IMG/VR virus record: IMGVR_UViG_3300044568_003467
Location: 1 to 44,391 of that record
Direction: 5' to 3' (one strand)
Origin: a virus
Length of the DNA: 44,391 nucleotides
Below are positions 9,395 to 17,376 of the stretch, in pieces (within the stretch, counting starts at the first letter, position 1; every line of letters begins with the position of its first letter). A model generated the notes under the pieces. The model was not told the origin of the DNA, made no database searches, and saw only the letters and a program-made list of their open reading frames with translations. The translations under genes were made by a program, and so were the position numbers.

Positions 9395-11842
9395 ATGACT
9401 ATTGATATAAAAGAACTTTTTGTAACCGACCTAGATCCAAATAATGGAGCCTGGTGGTCTGGGGCCAAGGTAGATAAGATTAACTATAATTTTGATCAGC
9501 TTTCAAAGGGAGGTATGCCAGGACCTCAGGGTATTATCGGAATAGATGGCGGGTTTGGGCCAAACGGAGCACAGGGTTTAACTGGATATCAAGGTATCCA
9601 AGGATATCAAGGTATCCAAGGTTCTGAAAGTTTAAATGACTGGGAATATTTTCCAGAAGGTCAAGGTTTACCCGGATATCTATCTCCTAAAAAAAATCCT
9701 GCTAATTCAGAGCAAGAAGCCCCAGTTGCTATAAGGATTGGATATAGATCGGTAGAATCGGCAGATCCTGATCCTGAATATCTACAAAACGCCGGTCTAG
9801 ACGAGCCTATTCAAACGGTTAAAACTGAAACAGGTTGGATTAATCTAAGAGTCGAAGACAATAGTAATATATATGGTTATAATTTTATGTTTGATTGTGA
9901 TTGCGGCGATCAACATTTAAAGATTTCTTCAAATATTGGATCCACTATTCCTAGAATTGTGTTTGTGTCACAAAATATAGTATTAAGAACAATTGTTCAA
10001 GGACTAAATAATACATACACATTAAATGATTCAATTAAAATTACTGGAAATAGTATTAACATTAATACAAGAAGTAATAGTAAAATATTTTACTTAAGTA
10101 AGGATACTGTCGGAGATATAAAATCCGAACAGGCTTTTTACTTTACTCCAGAAGCTGAAATTGGTAAAGTGCTTGTATCAGAAAACAACGATGGAGATGT
10201 TAAATGGAAGAATGTTAAAGATGTTTTTGGTACATTTCCAATAGGTTCTATAATTACGCTGGGAGCAAAAGAATTTAATGATACACACTTTGAGCTAGAT
10301 TCAACAAGTACACCTGTTGCTTCTGGTTATCCTGTTAATTTTGCATATGGAAGAGGTAAGATAGGTACTGAATATGAAGGGTGGTATTTATGTCACGGAG
10401 AAACATGGGAAACTATAGAAGGATATAATAGATATTTAACCCCAAATCTGATTGGTTTTCGATATCAAATATTAGAAAATGGAGCAGGTCAATCTTTTAT
10501 TGATACATATAATGTATCGTCAACTCAGAGGACTAGACCAATAATTGGCGGTTACGACATAGATATGTTTGCAAATGTAGATAGTGATGGACTCTATGAT
10601 ATTTCATATAATAATTCTTTTCTTGAAAATAATACTTCTCCTGGACTCAACACGGTTACTGTTGATAATGTGTCTTCAGCAGGTACAACTCCAAACTATA
10701 TCCGAGGAGATTATTTTAGCTCATTGAACTATTGGATTGTTTATTTAGAAAATCCAAATTTAAAATGGTCAAATACTACAATCACTTCAGCAACTCCAAC
10801 TTTAATTACTGATGTAATTGAACTGTTTTCTACACAAAATGAAAGTGATATATGTTCATCTGTAGGAACTACAAGAGAGTATTATTGGAATGGACCATTA
10901 TTAAATGTAAATTGGAATACATTTGATTTAAGCGATGATAGGATAAAATTATTTAGATATAGAACTAATCTGTATGCTGCAAGCGGGTGGTATAGAAATA
11001 CTGATGGGATTGGGTATCCTATATATTGGAATGGTTCATCGTTTGCGACAAGAGGAGTTGAGTGTCTAACTGTTTCTGCAGGTGATACTCCTAATTTAAG
11101 TTTTAGTTTAACAGTTAGTGATTTAAACGGGCCAGGCCAGGTTGGTGACGAATACGGTGGAACTCCAGATGCGTATATTATAGTTGATAATAATAATAAT
11201 TATAACCCTGAATTTATAGATGCTATAAGTATAAAGAATAGTAATGGACTAAATGCAGACGCAGGATGGTACCGAGATATGAGATCAATTCCATTTGCTA
11301 GAAGATACTGGAATGGCGCTGCCTTTGAAGGTGAAGGTTTTGAATATGGAAGTGACTATGTCTCACTAGTTACATTTGTCGATTATCCCGGCGGCACTGC
11401 AACAATTAAAAGTCCAGGGTATAATTATGCAAGTGTACAAACAGTATGTCAAGAAACAAGGACACATTTGTTAACATATATTGTTGGGGATACTCCATGG
11501 GATAATGGGACTGATCAATCTATAGGTGTCCCTGGGTATCCTATAGATGCGTATATTAGTAGAACAGATCGAGTTAGAGATTATGGTTTAACAATAGGTC
11601 AACATTCTTCTCTATATGTACCCGTACAGGCTTTGGAATTCTTGGAAATAGAACAATCAACTGAAATTCCACCGTACACTCCACCTTTAAAAAATATAAA
11701 GGACACTTATGTGACTGGATCAACTTCTATTAAATATGATAAAGTTTATATGACAGTAAATAATTATGATTATGGTGTAATAAATTCATCTGGATCAATT
11801 TCGCGCGGGAATACATCGAGTGTTGTAAAAATGATTTGTTAA
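9395..11842 (+). CDS. Collagen-like tail fibre protein with collar-like domain (paralogue A)
   Basis: This is an 815-residue fibre. Residues 25-36 (KVDKINYNFDQL) are an N-terminal module shared with two downstream paralogues, probably the virion-attachment end. A Gly-X-Y collagen-like stretch follows at about 40-76, with repeated GYQGIQG units, implying a homotrimer. A beta-rich middle is followed by a tail-collar-like core at about 276-360 (PIGSIITLG ... EGWYLCHGETW ... LTPNLIGF). The remaining 450 residues are unique. They contain two similar modules, one with GWYRNTDGIGYPIYWNG and one with GWYRDMRSIPFARRYWNG, that look like duplicated receptor-binding units. It is likely a tail fibre involved in host recognition. 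The shared head and unshared tip fit modular exchange of adhesin tips. Confidence 0.75.
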   Translation: MTIDIKELFVTDLDPNNGAWWSGAKVDKINYNFDQLSKGGMPGPQGIIGIDGGFGPNGAQGLTGYQGIQGYQGIQGSESLNDWEYFPEGQGLPGYLSPKKNPANSEQEAPVAIRIGYRSVESADPDPEYLQNAGLDEPIQTVKTETGWINLRVEDNSNIYGYNFMFDCDCGDQHLKISSNIGSTIPRIVFVSQNIVLRTIVQGLNNTYTLNDSIKITGNSININTRSNSKIFYLSKDTVGDIKSEQAFYFTPEAEIGKVLVSENNDGDVKWKNVKDVFGTFPIGSIITLGAKEFNDTHFELDSTSTPVASGYPVNFAYGRGKIGTEYEGWYLCHGETWETIEGYNRYLTPNLIGFRYQILENGAGQSFIDTYNVSSTQRTRPIIGGYDIDMFANVDSDGLYDISYNNSFLENNTSPGLNTVTVDNVSSAGTTPNYIRGDYFSSLNYWIVYLENPNLKWSNTTITSATPTLITDVIELFSTQNESDICSSVGTTREYYWNGPLLNVNWNTFDLSDDRIKLFRYRTNLYAASGWYRNTDGIGYPIYWNGSSFATRGVECLTVSAGDTPNLSFSLTVSDLNGPGQVGDEYGGTPDAYIIVDNNNNYNPEFIDAISIKNSNGLNADAGWYRDMRSIPFARRYWNGAAFEGEGFEYGSDYVSLVTFVDYPGGTATIKSPGYNYASVQTVCQETRTHLLTYIVGDTPWDNGTDQSIGVPGYPIDAYISRTDRVRDYGLTIGQHSSLYVPVQALEFLEIEQSTEIPPYTPPLKNIKDTYVTGSTSIKYDKVYMTVNNYDYGVINSSGSISRGNTSSVVKMIC
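9584..9619 (+). repeat. Perfect 18-bp tandem duplication in the collagen-like segment
   Basis: GGATATCAAGGTATCCAA occurs twice head to tail (9584-9601 and 9602-9619), each copy encoding GYQGIQ. The unit is a multiple of three, so copy-number change by slippage would alter collagen stem length without breaking the frame. This is seen directly in the sequence; variation between isolates is only inferred. Confidence 0.85.
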
Positions 11843-11856
11843 ATAGTTTAAAATAA

Positions 11857-11864
11857 TATAAATA
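11857..11864 (+). promoter_or_regulatory. Possible late promoter box TATAAATA
   Basis: TATAAATA at 11857-11864 lies in the 25-bp gap before the ATG at 11868. It matches the T4 late consensus, but at three bases from the start codon a transcript from it would begin inside the gene. It may therefore be chance in AT-rich DNA. Confidence 0.2.
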
Positions 11865-11867
11865 TAA

Positions 11868-13268
11868 ATGATAATTAACCTTAAACAAATAAGAGTACTT
11901 GATACTGATAATATTAAGCTTGACAAAATTAATTATAATTTTGATCAGTTAGTTGTCAATGGTGGCGGACCAAAAGGATATAAAGGACCTGATGGAAATA
12001 ATGGTCCTCAAGGATATCAAGGAACATTTGGAAATCAAGGGTTTCAAGGGGCTACTGGGTTTCAAGGAACCGAAGCAACTTCATCAAATACTGATTGGGA
12101 TTCAGTTCCTGAAATTGGTGAAACTCAAACTGCAGCAGGCGCTATGGCAACCTTATTTTCTAAAGATTACGGAACTGATAGAACTTCAATTGTTATCGCC
12201 GGATATAAGTATATTGATACTTTTTTAGATACTAATTATCATGTCCCACAAAATCATTCTGGTCTTCCTCCATCCAAGTGGATAATTAACAAAAGACCTA
12301 ATGTTGCTTCTAATTTAAGATTTACAAGCGTCGATGTCAAGAATAGTGCTTTTGACATTAACATGGATAATTCTAATTTGGGAAATAATTCAGGAGAATC
12401 TACGTTATATTTAGGTTTTATTAATTCTGATGAATCGCAACAATTAAGTATAGAATCGCAAAATCATGTCTTTGAAGATTCTTATGCAGCTTCTTCATCT
12501 TTTGATATTAAAAGCGATGGTGGAAATACATATAATACCACAACATTTGAAGATTCTGTTACATTTAACTCGGGTTTACGTATTGCCAACACGCCTGACA
12601 CTCCAGTTGACGGTGTTGCCGGCACAAATAAAGTTGCAATGTCTTATGATGATGATGGATTGGTAGCTTTTAAAACAATAGGAGAAATTGGAGGTAGTGT
12701 TCCATTTGGTACTATTATTTCAATATTGCCATCAGTATTTTCTGATGAAGATAGATTTGTAAATAGCCAATACACAGATGCATATGAAGATAATAATCCA
12801 TTAAAAATAAGGATGGGTGCAGGAATCAATGAATATGAGGGTTGGTATTTATGTAATGGACAGACATGGAAAAATATGGATGGTTTTTCTACTCTAGTTC
12901 CTGATCTTAATTCATTTTCATTTATGATTCTTAATAATCCAACAACAGAAGACATGAATAGCCAAGGATATATATATGTAGTTAATAATGAAATTCAATT
13001 AATCGGAGGTATTCATACTGATGTTCAGGCTACTTTTAATGACGGGACTAGTACTTATACTAATCAATTAACAACTCCAGATTCTGAGCCTACGTTTAGC
13101 TCATTAAGTAATCCATCATCTAGAGAGGATCTAGATATAAAAAAGCTACCTCAAATTATTTATTTAAAAGTTGGGGACTTATATTGGGAACAACAAGGAA
13201 CTGGAATGAATTTAAGTGGTGATTATAATTCAATTGACTACGTCAATTATGATTATGCTGCAGAATAA
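11868..13268 (+). CDS. Collagen-like tail fibre protein with collar-like domain (paralogue B)
   Basis: This is a 466-residue paralogue of the fibres at 9395 and 13996. The shared N-terminal module (IKLDKINYNFDQLVVNGGGP) covers about residues 16-35. It is followed by a Gly-X-Y run to about residue 68 (KGYKGPDGNNGPQGYQG), a variable middle, and a collar-like core starting near 325 (EGWYLCNGQTWKNMDGFSTLVPDL). It ends with LPQIIYLKVGDLYWEQQGTGMN, a segment also found in the paralogue at 13996 as LPQIIYLGKSNLRWTDQGTGQD. Unlike the other two, it stops soon after this point, so it has no large C-terminal tip. It may be a shorter structural fibre, or a fibre whose tip is supplied by the next gene. 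Trimeric assembly is inferred from the collagen-like stretch. Confidence 0.75.
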   Translation: MIINLKQIRVLDTDNIKLDKINYNFDQLVVNGGGPKGYKGPDGNNGPQGYQGTFGNQGFQGATGFQGTEATSSNTDWDSVPEIGETQTAAGAMATLFSKDYGTDRTSIVIAGYKYIDTFLDTNYHVPQNHSGLPPSKWIINKRPNVASNLRFTSVDVKNSAFDINMDNSNLGNNSGESTLYLGFINSDESQQLSIESQNHVFEDSYAASSSFDIKSDGGNTYNTTTFEDSVTFNSGLRIANTPDTPVDGVAGTNKVAMSYDDDGLVAFKTIGEIGGSVPFGTIISILPSVFSDEDRFVNSQYTDAYEDNNPLKIRMGAGINEYEGWYLCNGQTWKNMDGFSTLVPDLNSFSFMILNNPTTEDMNSQGYIYVVNNEIQLIGGIHTDVQATFNDGTSTYTNQLTTPDSEPTFSSLSNPSSREDLDIKKLPQIIYLKVGDLYWEQQGTGMNLSGDYNSIDYVNYDYAAE

Positions 13269-13294
13269 AATAAAAATAAATAAAAATAAATAAT

Positions 13295-13951
13295 ATGTCA
13301 AGAGCAAGTGAATTAATACAAACCATAAATACTCTTTTGGCTCCCGGGAGCAATATAACAGCAAACGAACATAAACAAGTAGAAGCAAGTATTGTAAATT
13401 TTGCAGCAAGTCAATGGGTAACAGGAGATATAAAAATGATTGATTGCACTAATGAGTATATCACTGAAAATTTTGAAGATAATGGAAAGGGAATTGATGG
13501 AACTCTAAGACAGGGCTGGGCTATTTGTAATGGTAATAATGGGACAATGAACCGAACTGGTAGAGTTCCAATGGCATGGGGTAAAGTACCTGCTACAGAT
13601 GGGAATGGATGGAATATTCAACAACCATATATAAAATTAGATGGTCAACCTGTTTTGTATGGTAATTATGGGGAGGCTTTAAGTGTTGCTCAAATGCCAA
13701 CTCACGGACATTACGTTCAAACGCACGGATCCGACGGCGGTGGATGGGCCGGTACTAATTATTCTGGTTATTCACAAGCGTTTCCAGGAGCTATTTGGAA
13801 TCAATTACATGTCCAACTTACAGATAGGAACGGTAATACTGCGAAGCCTAATGCTTCTTACAGTACACAACAAACAGGAGGTGGAGCAGCGCACAACAAC
13901 GTACAACCATCTATGGTTACCTTGTTTATTCAAAAAATTGATGAAGTATAG
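13295..13951 (+). CDS. Tail-collar-domain short fibre/tip protein
   Basis: This is a 218-residue protein. Residues 74-96 (GWAICNGNNGTMNRTGRVPMAWG) match the phage tail-collar signature of a Gly-Trp-x-x-C-N-G stretch followed by a beta hairpin. MPTHGHYVQTHG in the middle and HNNVQPSMVTLFIQK near the C-terminus are typical of collar-type short fibres, where His-rich THGH and HNN motifs bind metal or form the trimer core. There is no collagen stem and no attachment module. It lies between two collagen-like fibre genes, so it may be a separate tip or adhesin that caps a longer fibre, or a short tail fibre. The overlapping frame starting at 13683 is a shadow. Confidence 0.7.
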   Translation: MSRASELIQTINTLLAPGSNITANEHKQVEASIVNFAASQWVTGDIKMIDCTNEYITENFEDNGKGIDGTLRQGWAICNGNNGTMNRTGRVPMAWGKVPATDGNGWNIQQPYIKLDGQPVLYGNYGEALSVAQMPTHGHYVQTHGSDGGGWAGTNYSGYSQAFPGAIWNQLHVQLTDRNGNTAKPNASYSTQQTGGGAAHNNVQPSMVTLFIQKIDEV

Positions 13952-13995
13952 TATACTCTATAAAATTAGAATATATAATCTAAATATAGATAGGT

Positions 13996-16536
13996 ATGCC
14001 AATTAGTCTTAAACATATAAACACTTCAGATTCTGACACTATTAAACTTGACAATGTCAATTATAATTTTGATCAGTTAGTTGCAAACGGAGGAGGACCT
14101 CGAGGTCCTCAAGGCCCTATTGGACAGACCGGAATCCAGGGTACTACTGGGGTTCAAGGTTTTCAAGGAGTTGAAGGTAATCAAGGAACTCAAGGAACTC
14201 AAGGACCTATTCTTCCTAACTATTGGAAAAATCTTTCTGAAACAGGTGATATTGAGGCAAAAACACTTATACCCATTAGCTATATTGGAGATAATTTTGC
14301 TCCAGTTATTAAAATCGGATATGTTGAAGCCGATTCGGAATATGGAACAAAATCTGATTTAGTTGGAGGAAAAACGCCGTATCAATGGAATATAAATAGA
14401 CGACCTTACTCTACTTCAAATCTAAGATTCTTAAGTAGTGTTGATCTAGATACTGCTTATGATTTTAAATTAAATAAAGAAGGCGGTACAAAAGACTCGA
14501 TGACAATGGGTTTTTTAGATCTAAATTATTCAACGACAGAATATGTATCCGGCGGTACTAGCTTTAGAAGTTCTGTTGGATCTGGTGATAGTTTATATAT
14601 TAATCGTAATGAAACACTCTTTAAAAAACCTACTACATTTGATTCACCTGTTATTAGTGAAGATGCTTTTTTTATTCAAAATGCCAATGAAGGAACTGGC
14701 AAAATTGCAATCTCTGATGATATTAATGGTCTTGTTAAATTTAAAGATGTAAAAGACCTTGGAGGAACTGTCGCTGTAGGTACTATAATTTCAGTGCCAA
14801 CTTCTATTTTTAATAGTAATTTTGTTAATAATGAAATCGTTAGCATAGGAAATAATGAACCATTAAGATTATCATGTGGAAGAGGTGAAGGAATTTATGA
14901 TGGATGGTATCTTTGCAATGGAAAGACATGGGACGATGGAAGTTCGTTTTTATATACCGTTCCACAATTAGGGATGTTTACCTATAAAATTTTTGATAAT
15001 ACATTATCAACCAATACAAATAGCCAAGGTTTGGCTGATCAGCAGGCTTCGGCAAATTCAGCACTTCCAGGCGCGGCTGTACCTTCATATAAAAACGTAA
15101 ATCATATACATGCGGGAAATGGTTATAGTATGTATGCTGCGCCAAAACCGGGAAATAGTTTAATTTACTCTTATTATGGCTTTACATCAGAATCACAATG
15201 GCCATTTAATGTTGGTGGTGGCACAACTTTTAAAGTTAAACAATTACCTCAAATTATTTATTTAGGAAAGAGTAATTTACGTTGGACGGATCAAGGAACT
15301 GGACAAGATCCTATAGTTCCATTAACTTTTAAATTGGATGATCTTAACCCATATATAACCGGGGCCACAACATCTAAGTTAAATCCAGATCCTTATACAT
15401 TAACTTCTACTTTGGGAACGGCTAATATTACAGTAAATACTAAATTAGGATTAGCATCTGCATATAGTTTTACATCAAACGTTACTGCTCCTGCTGGATA
15501 TTATTGGTTGGCAAATGCAATTCCATCACCGTCATCTATTACTGGATTACCGGGATATGCAACAATTACAAGTATAGTTGCAGATCCCGCGGGATCAACT
15601 GCATTTCCTACTTCAATTATTATAACATTTAGTATTAGTAGTCATCCTCAGCTTCCGCCAAACCAAATCCAAATAACGCACATATTGGGTATTGATACCA
15701 CTAGTTTAATTAGGTCTATAGTTACACCTATAACAATATCTACGACTAATCCAACAAATACAACGCTATTAGGCGCTTTTAATAGATATATTCAATCTTA
15801 CAATTTAGCAAATGGATATACATTCACAGCCGAATATAAAGCAAATACTGGATATACATTTATACAGGCAAATGGAGCACTACCGACAGTGTCAATTGCA
15901 GAAAGTTTTGATGGAGTTCTAGAAATCAATGGAACTATTAGTGTTACCGGTGCCGGCACATCTAATGAAATTTTATATATACCTATGAGGCTACGGGATA
16001 TCCCGCAGGCTATTTCAAGCGGTTTACAATATACTGTAAACATTAATAGCGTATGGCCTAAAATGCCGATAATAACACTTTGTACCGCTGACGTTAATAA
16101 AACAAACTATACGCTATATAACACAATTGTAAATACTGGTGCTTATACAAGAATAGGACAGGTTGTTACTAATAATACCCCAAAAACTATTTATATATTT
16201 GTCGGTCTAGACCAGCGAGATACTCCGTCTTGGAGAACCTGTAGTTTTTATCGGTGTAAGACTTATTACTATAATTGGGCAGTTGATGGAAAATGGAGGT
16301 ATAATGATAGTGAAACAAATTATATTCAAGCATATGCCGGAGATGACACCGCAAATGTTGCTGGTATTCTCAATTATTATTGGAGCTCATACTATTCTAT
16401 TGGCCCAGGACAGGCACTATATGGCGTCTTACAACAAGAGACTTCATCAGACCCTAATCATACAATAGAGCTCTTCTGGTCTTTTAGCCCTACTGATGTT
16501 GCATCTAGAACTCAATTTACTTACTGGCTTTACTAA
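13996..16536 (+). CDS. Collagen-like tail fibre protein with collar-like domain (paralogue C)
   Basis: This is an 846-residue fibre. The shared attachment module (IKLDNVNYNFDQLVANGGGP) is at about 16-35. A Gly-X-Y stretch to about 75 (GPRGPQGPIGQTGIQG, then repeated GTQGTQG) precedes a collar-like core at about 303-330 (DGWYLCNGKTWDDGSSFLYTVPQLGMF) and the conserved LPQIIYLGKSNLRW segment. About 400 further residues are Ser/Thr/Ile rich, beta-predicted and unrelated to paralogue A. They contain several Tyr/Trp clusters (YRCKTYYYNWAVDGKWRY) that could form a carbohydrate-binding face. It is likely the second long host-recognition fibre. The 3' end is followed after 13 bases by the next gene. 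Confidence 0.75.
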   Translation: MPISLKHINTSDSDTIKLDNVNYNFDQLVANGGGPRGPQGPIGQTGIQGTTGVQGFQGVEGNQGTQGTQGPILPNYWKNLSETGDIEAKTLIPISYIGDNFAPVIKIGYVEADSEYGTKSDLVGGKTPYQWNINRRPYSTSNLRFLSSVDLDTAYDFKLNKEGGTKDSMTMGFLDLNYSTTEYVSGGTSFRSSVGSGDSLYINRNETLFKKPTTFDSPVISEDAFFIQNANEGTGKIAISDDINGLVKFKDVKDLGGTVAVGTIISVPTSIFNSNFVNNEIVSIGNNEPLRLSCGRGEGIYDGWYLCNGKTWDDGSSFLYTVPQLGMFTYKIFDNTLSTNTNSQGLADQQASANSALPGAAVPSYKNVNHIHAGNGYSMYAAPKPGNSLIYSYYGFTSESQWPFNVGGGTTFKVKQLPQIIYLGKSNLRWTDQGTGQDPIVPLTFKLDDLNPYITGATTSKLNPDPYTLTSTLGTANITVNTKLGLASAYSFTSNVTAPAGYYWLANAIPSPSSITGLPGYATITSIVADPAGSTAFPTSIIITFSISSHPQLPPNQIQITHILGIDTTSLIRSIVTPITISTTNPTNTTLLGAFNRYIQSYNLANGYTFTAEYKANTGYTFIQANGALPTVSIAESFDGVLEINGTISVTGAGTSNEILYIPMRLRDIPQAISSGLQYTVNINSVWPKMPIITLCTADVNKTNYTLYNTIVNTGAYTRIGQVVTNNTPKTIYIFVGLDQRDTPSWRTCSFYRCKTYYYNWAVDGKWRYNDSETNYIQAYAGDDTANVAGILNYYWSSYYSIGPGQALYGVLQQETSSDPNHTIELFWSFSPTDVASRTQFTYWLY

Positions 16537-16549
16537 AAAAATTATTAAA

Positions 16550-17362
16550 ATGATAGACTTTAAAAAATACATTCCGACAAACAAGAACACTGTCCAATTT
16601 ATAGTCCTAATAGTACTTGTTTTATTATTAACGTACCAATGCGATAGAAATTCAACCCTTAAACAGGACGCTGAAAATGCGCAAAAGGTTGCAACCAGAA
16701 ATTATAATAATCTTAAAGCATCTCAAGATACTATTAAATTTGAAAGAAATAAGAATGGGGAATTAGTTGCAATTAAATTAGCATATGAGTTTGATATTAA
16801 TACACTAACCACTGAAAATAAAAAGGTTATTGGAGAGTATCAAAAATCTCTTGGTCTTAATAAAGACCTTAAAGGAGTAAATTCACTACTAAGAGCTGAA
16901 ATTAAAATAAAAGATTCTATTATTAATGCCCAAAGTTCAGTTGCACAAAAAACTGATTCAACTGCTACGATATCGATTAGTGATGAAAAAAATTGGGATA
17001 AATATAATTGGAGGAAGTTCAATGCAACTATTGATATTTTAAGAAATAAAAAGACTAATAATATCTCAGTTGTTTCAAATAAATTTAACTTTGAACAAGG
17101 AATTGAACTTAAGGCTGCAATTATAAACGAAGAAGGTGTTAACAAATTAAAAATTACATCAACATCTCCCGGATTATTATTTACTAATATTGAAAATATT
17201 AATTTAGTTAATGATAAATTAAACCAAAAACTTGAAAAATCAGGATGGTCACTTGGACTTGGAGTTGGATATGGGATTAACCTAAATAATAATCAAGTTA
17301 TTAGTATCGGGCCATCATTAAATGTAGGACTTATATGGTCTCCAAAATGGCTTAGGTTTTAA
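16550..17362 (+). CDS. Membrane-anchored coiled-coil protein, possibly spanin-like
   Basis: I chose the ATG at 16550 (270 residues) because an upstream ATG at 16496 would overlap the fibre gene by 41 bases and add non-conserved-looking residues. Residues 4-12 are basic/polar. A single membrane segment at about 13-29 (VQFIVLIVLVLLLTYQC) is followed by a long charged, helical region (about 30-140) suited to a coiled coil. The C-terminus is glycine-rich and beta-like (GWSLGLGVGYGIN ... SIGPSLNVGLIW). The N-in anchor plus coiled coil resembles an inner-membrane spanin (Rz type), but the length and beta-rich end are unusual. No lipobox is convincing despite the Cys after the membrane segment. A lysis or envelope role is inferred; no holin or endolysin is adjacent. 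Confidence 0.55.
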   Translation: MIDFKKYIPTNKNTVQFIVLIVLVLLLTYQCDRNSTLKQDAENAQKVATRNYNNLKASQDTIKFERNKNGELVAIKLAYEFDINTLTTENKKVIGEYQKSLGLNKDLKGVNSLLRAEIKIKDSIINAQSSVAQKTDSTATISISDEKNWDKYNWRKFNATIDILRNKKTNNISVVSNKFNFEQGIELKAAIINEEGVNKLKITSTSPGLLFTNIENINLVNDKLNQKLEKSGWSLGLGVGYGINLNNNQVISIGPSLNVGLIWSPKWLRF

Positions 17363-17376
17363 AAAATTATAGAGTA

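Noticed and set aside
11953-12666. Overlapping plus-strand frames (11953-12228, 12466-12666) inside fibre paralogue B, and similar ones at 14081 and 14543 inside paralogue C
   Set aside because: They arise from the collagen-like repeat and AT-rich codons in another frame; compositions are Leu/Ile/Lys-rich and unlike real proteins.
13683-14006. A 107-codon plus-strand frame over the end of the collar protein
   Set aside because: It overlaps a good collar-domain gene and the start of paralogue C; nothing supports it.
16496-16549. Earlier ATG (16496) for the membrane-anchored protein
   Set aside because: It would overlap the fibre gene by 41 bases; starting at 16550 gives a normal short N-terminus before the membrane segment.
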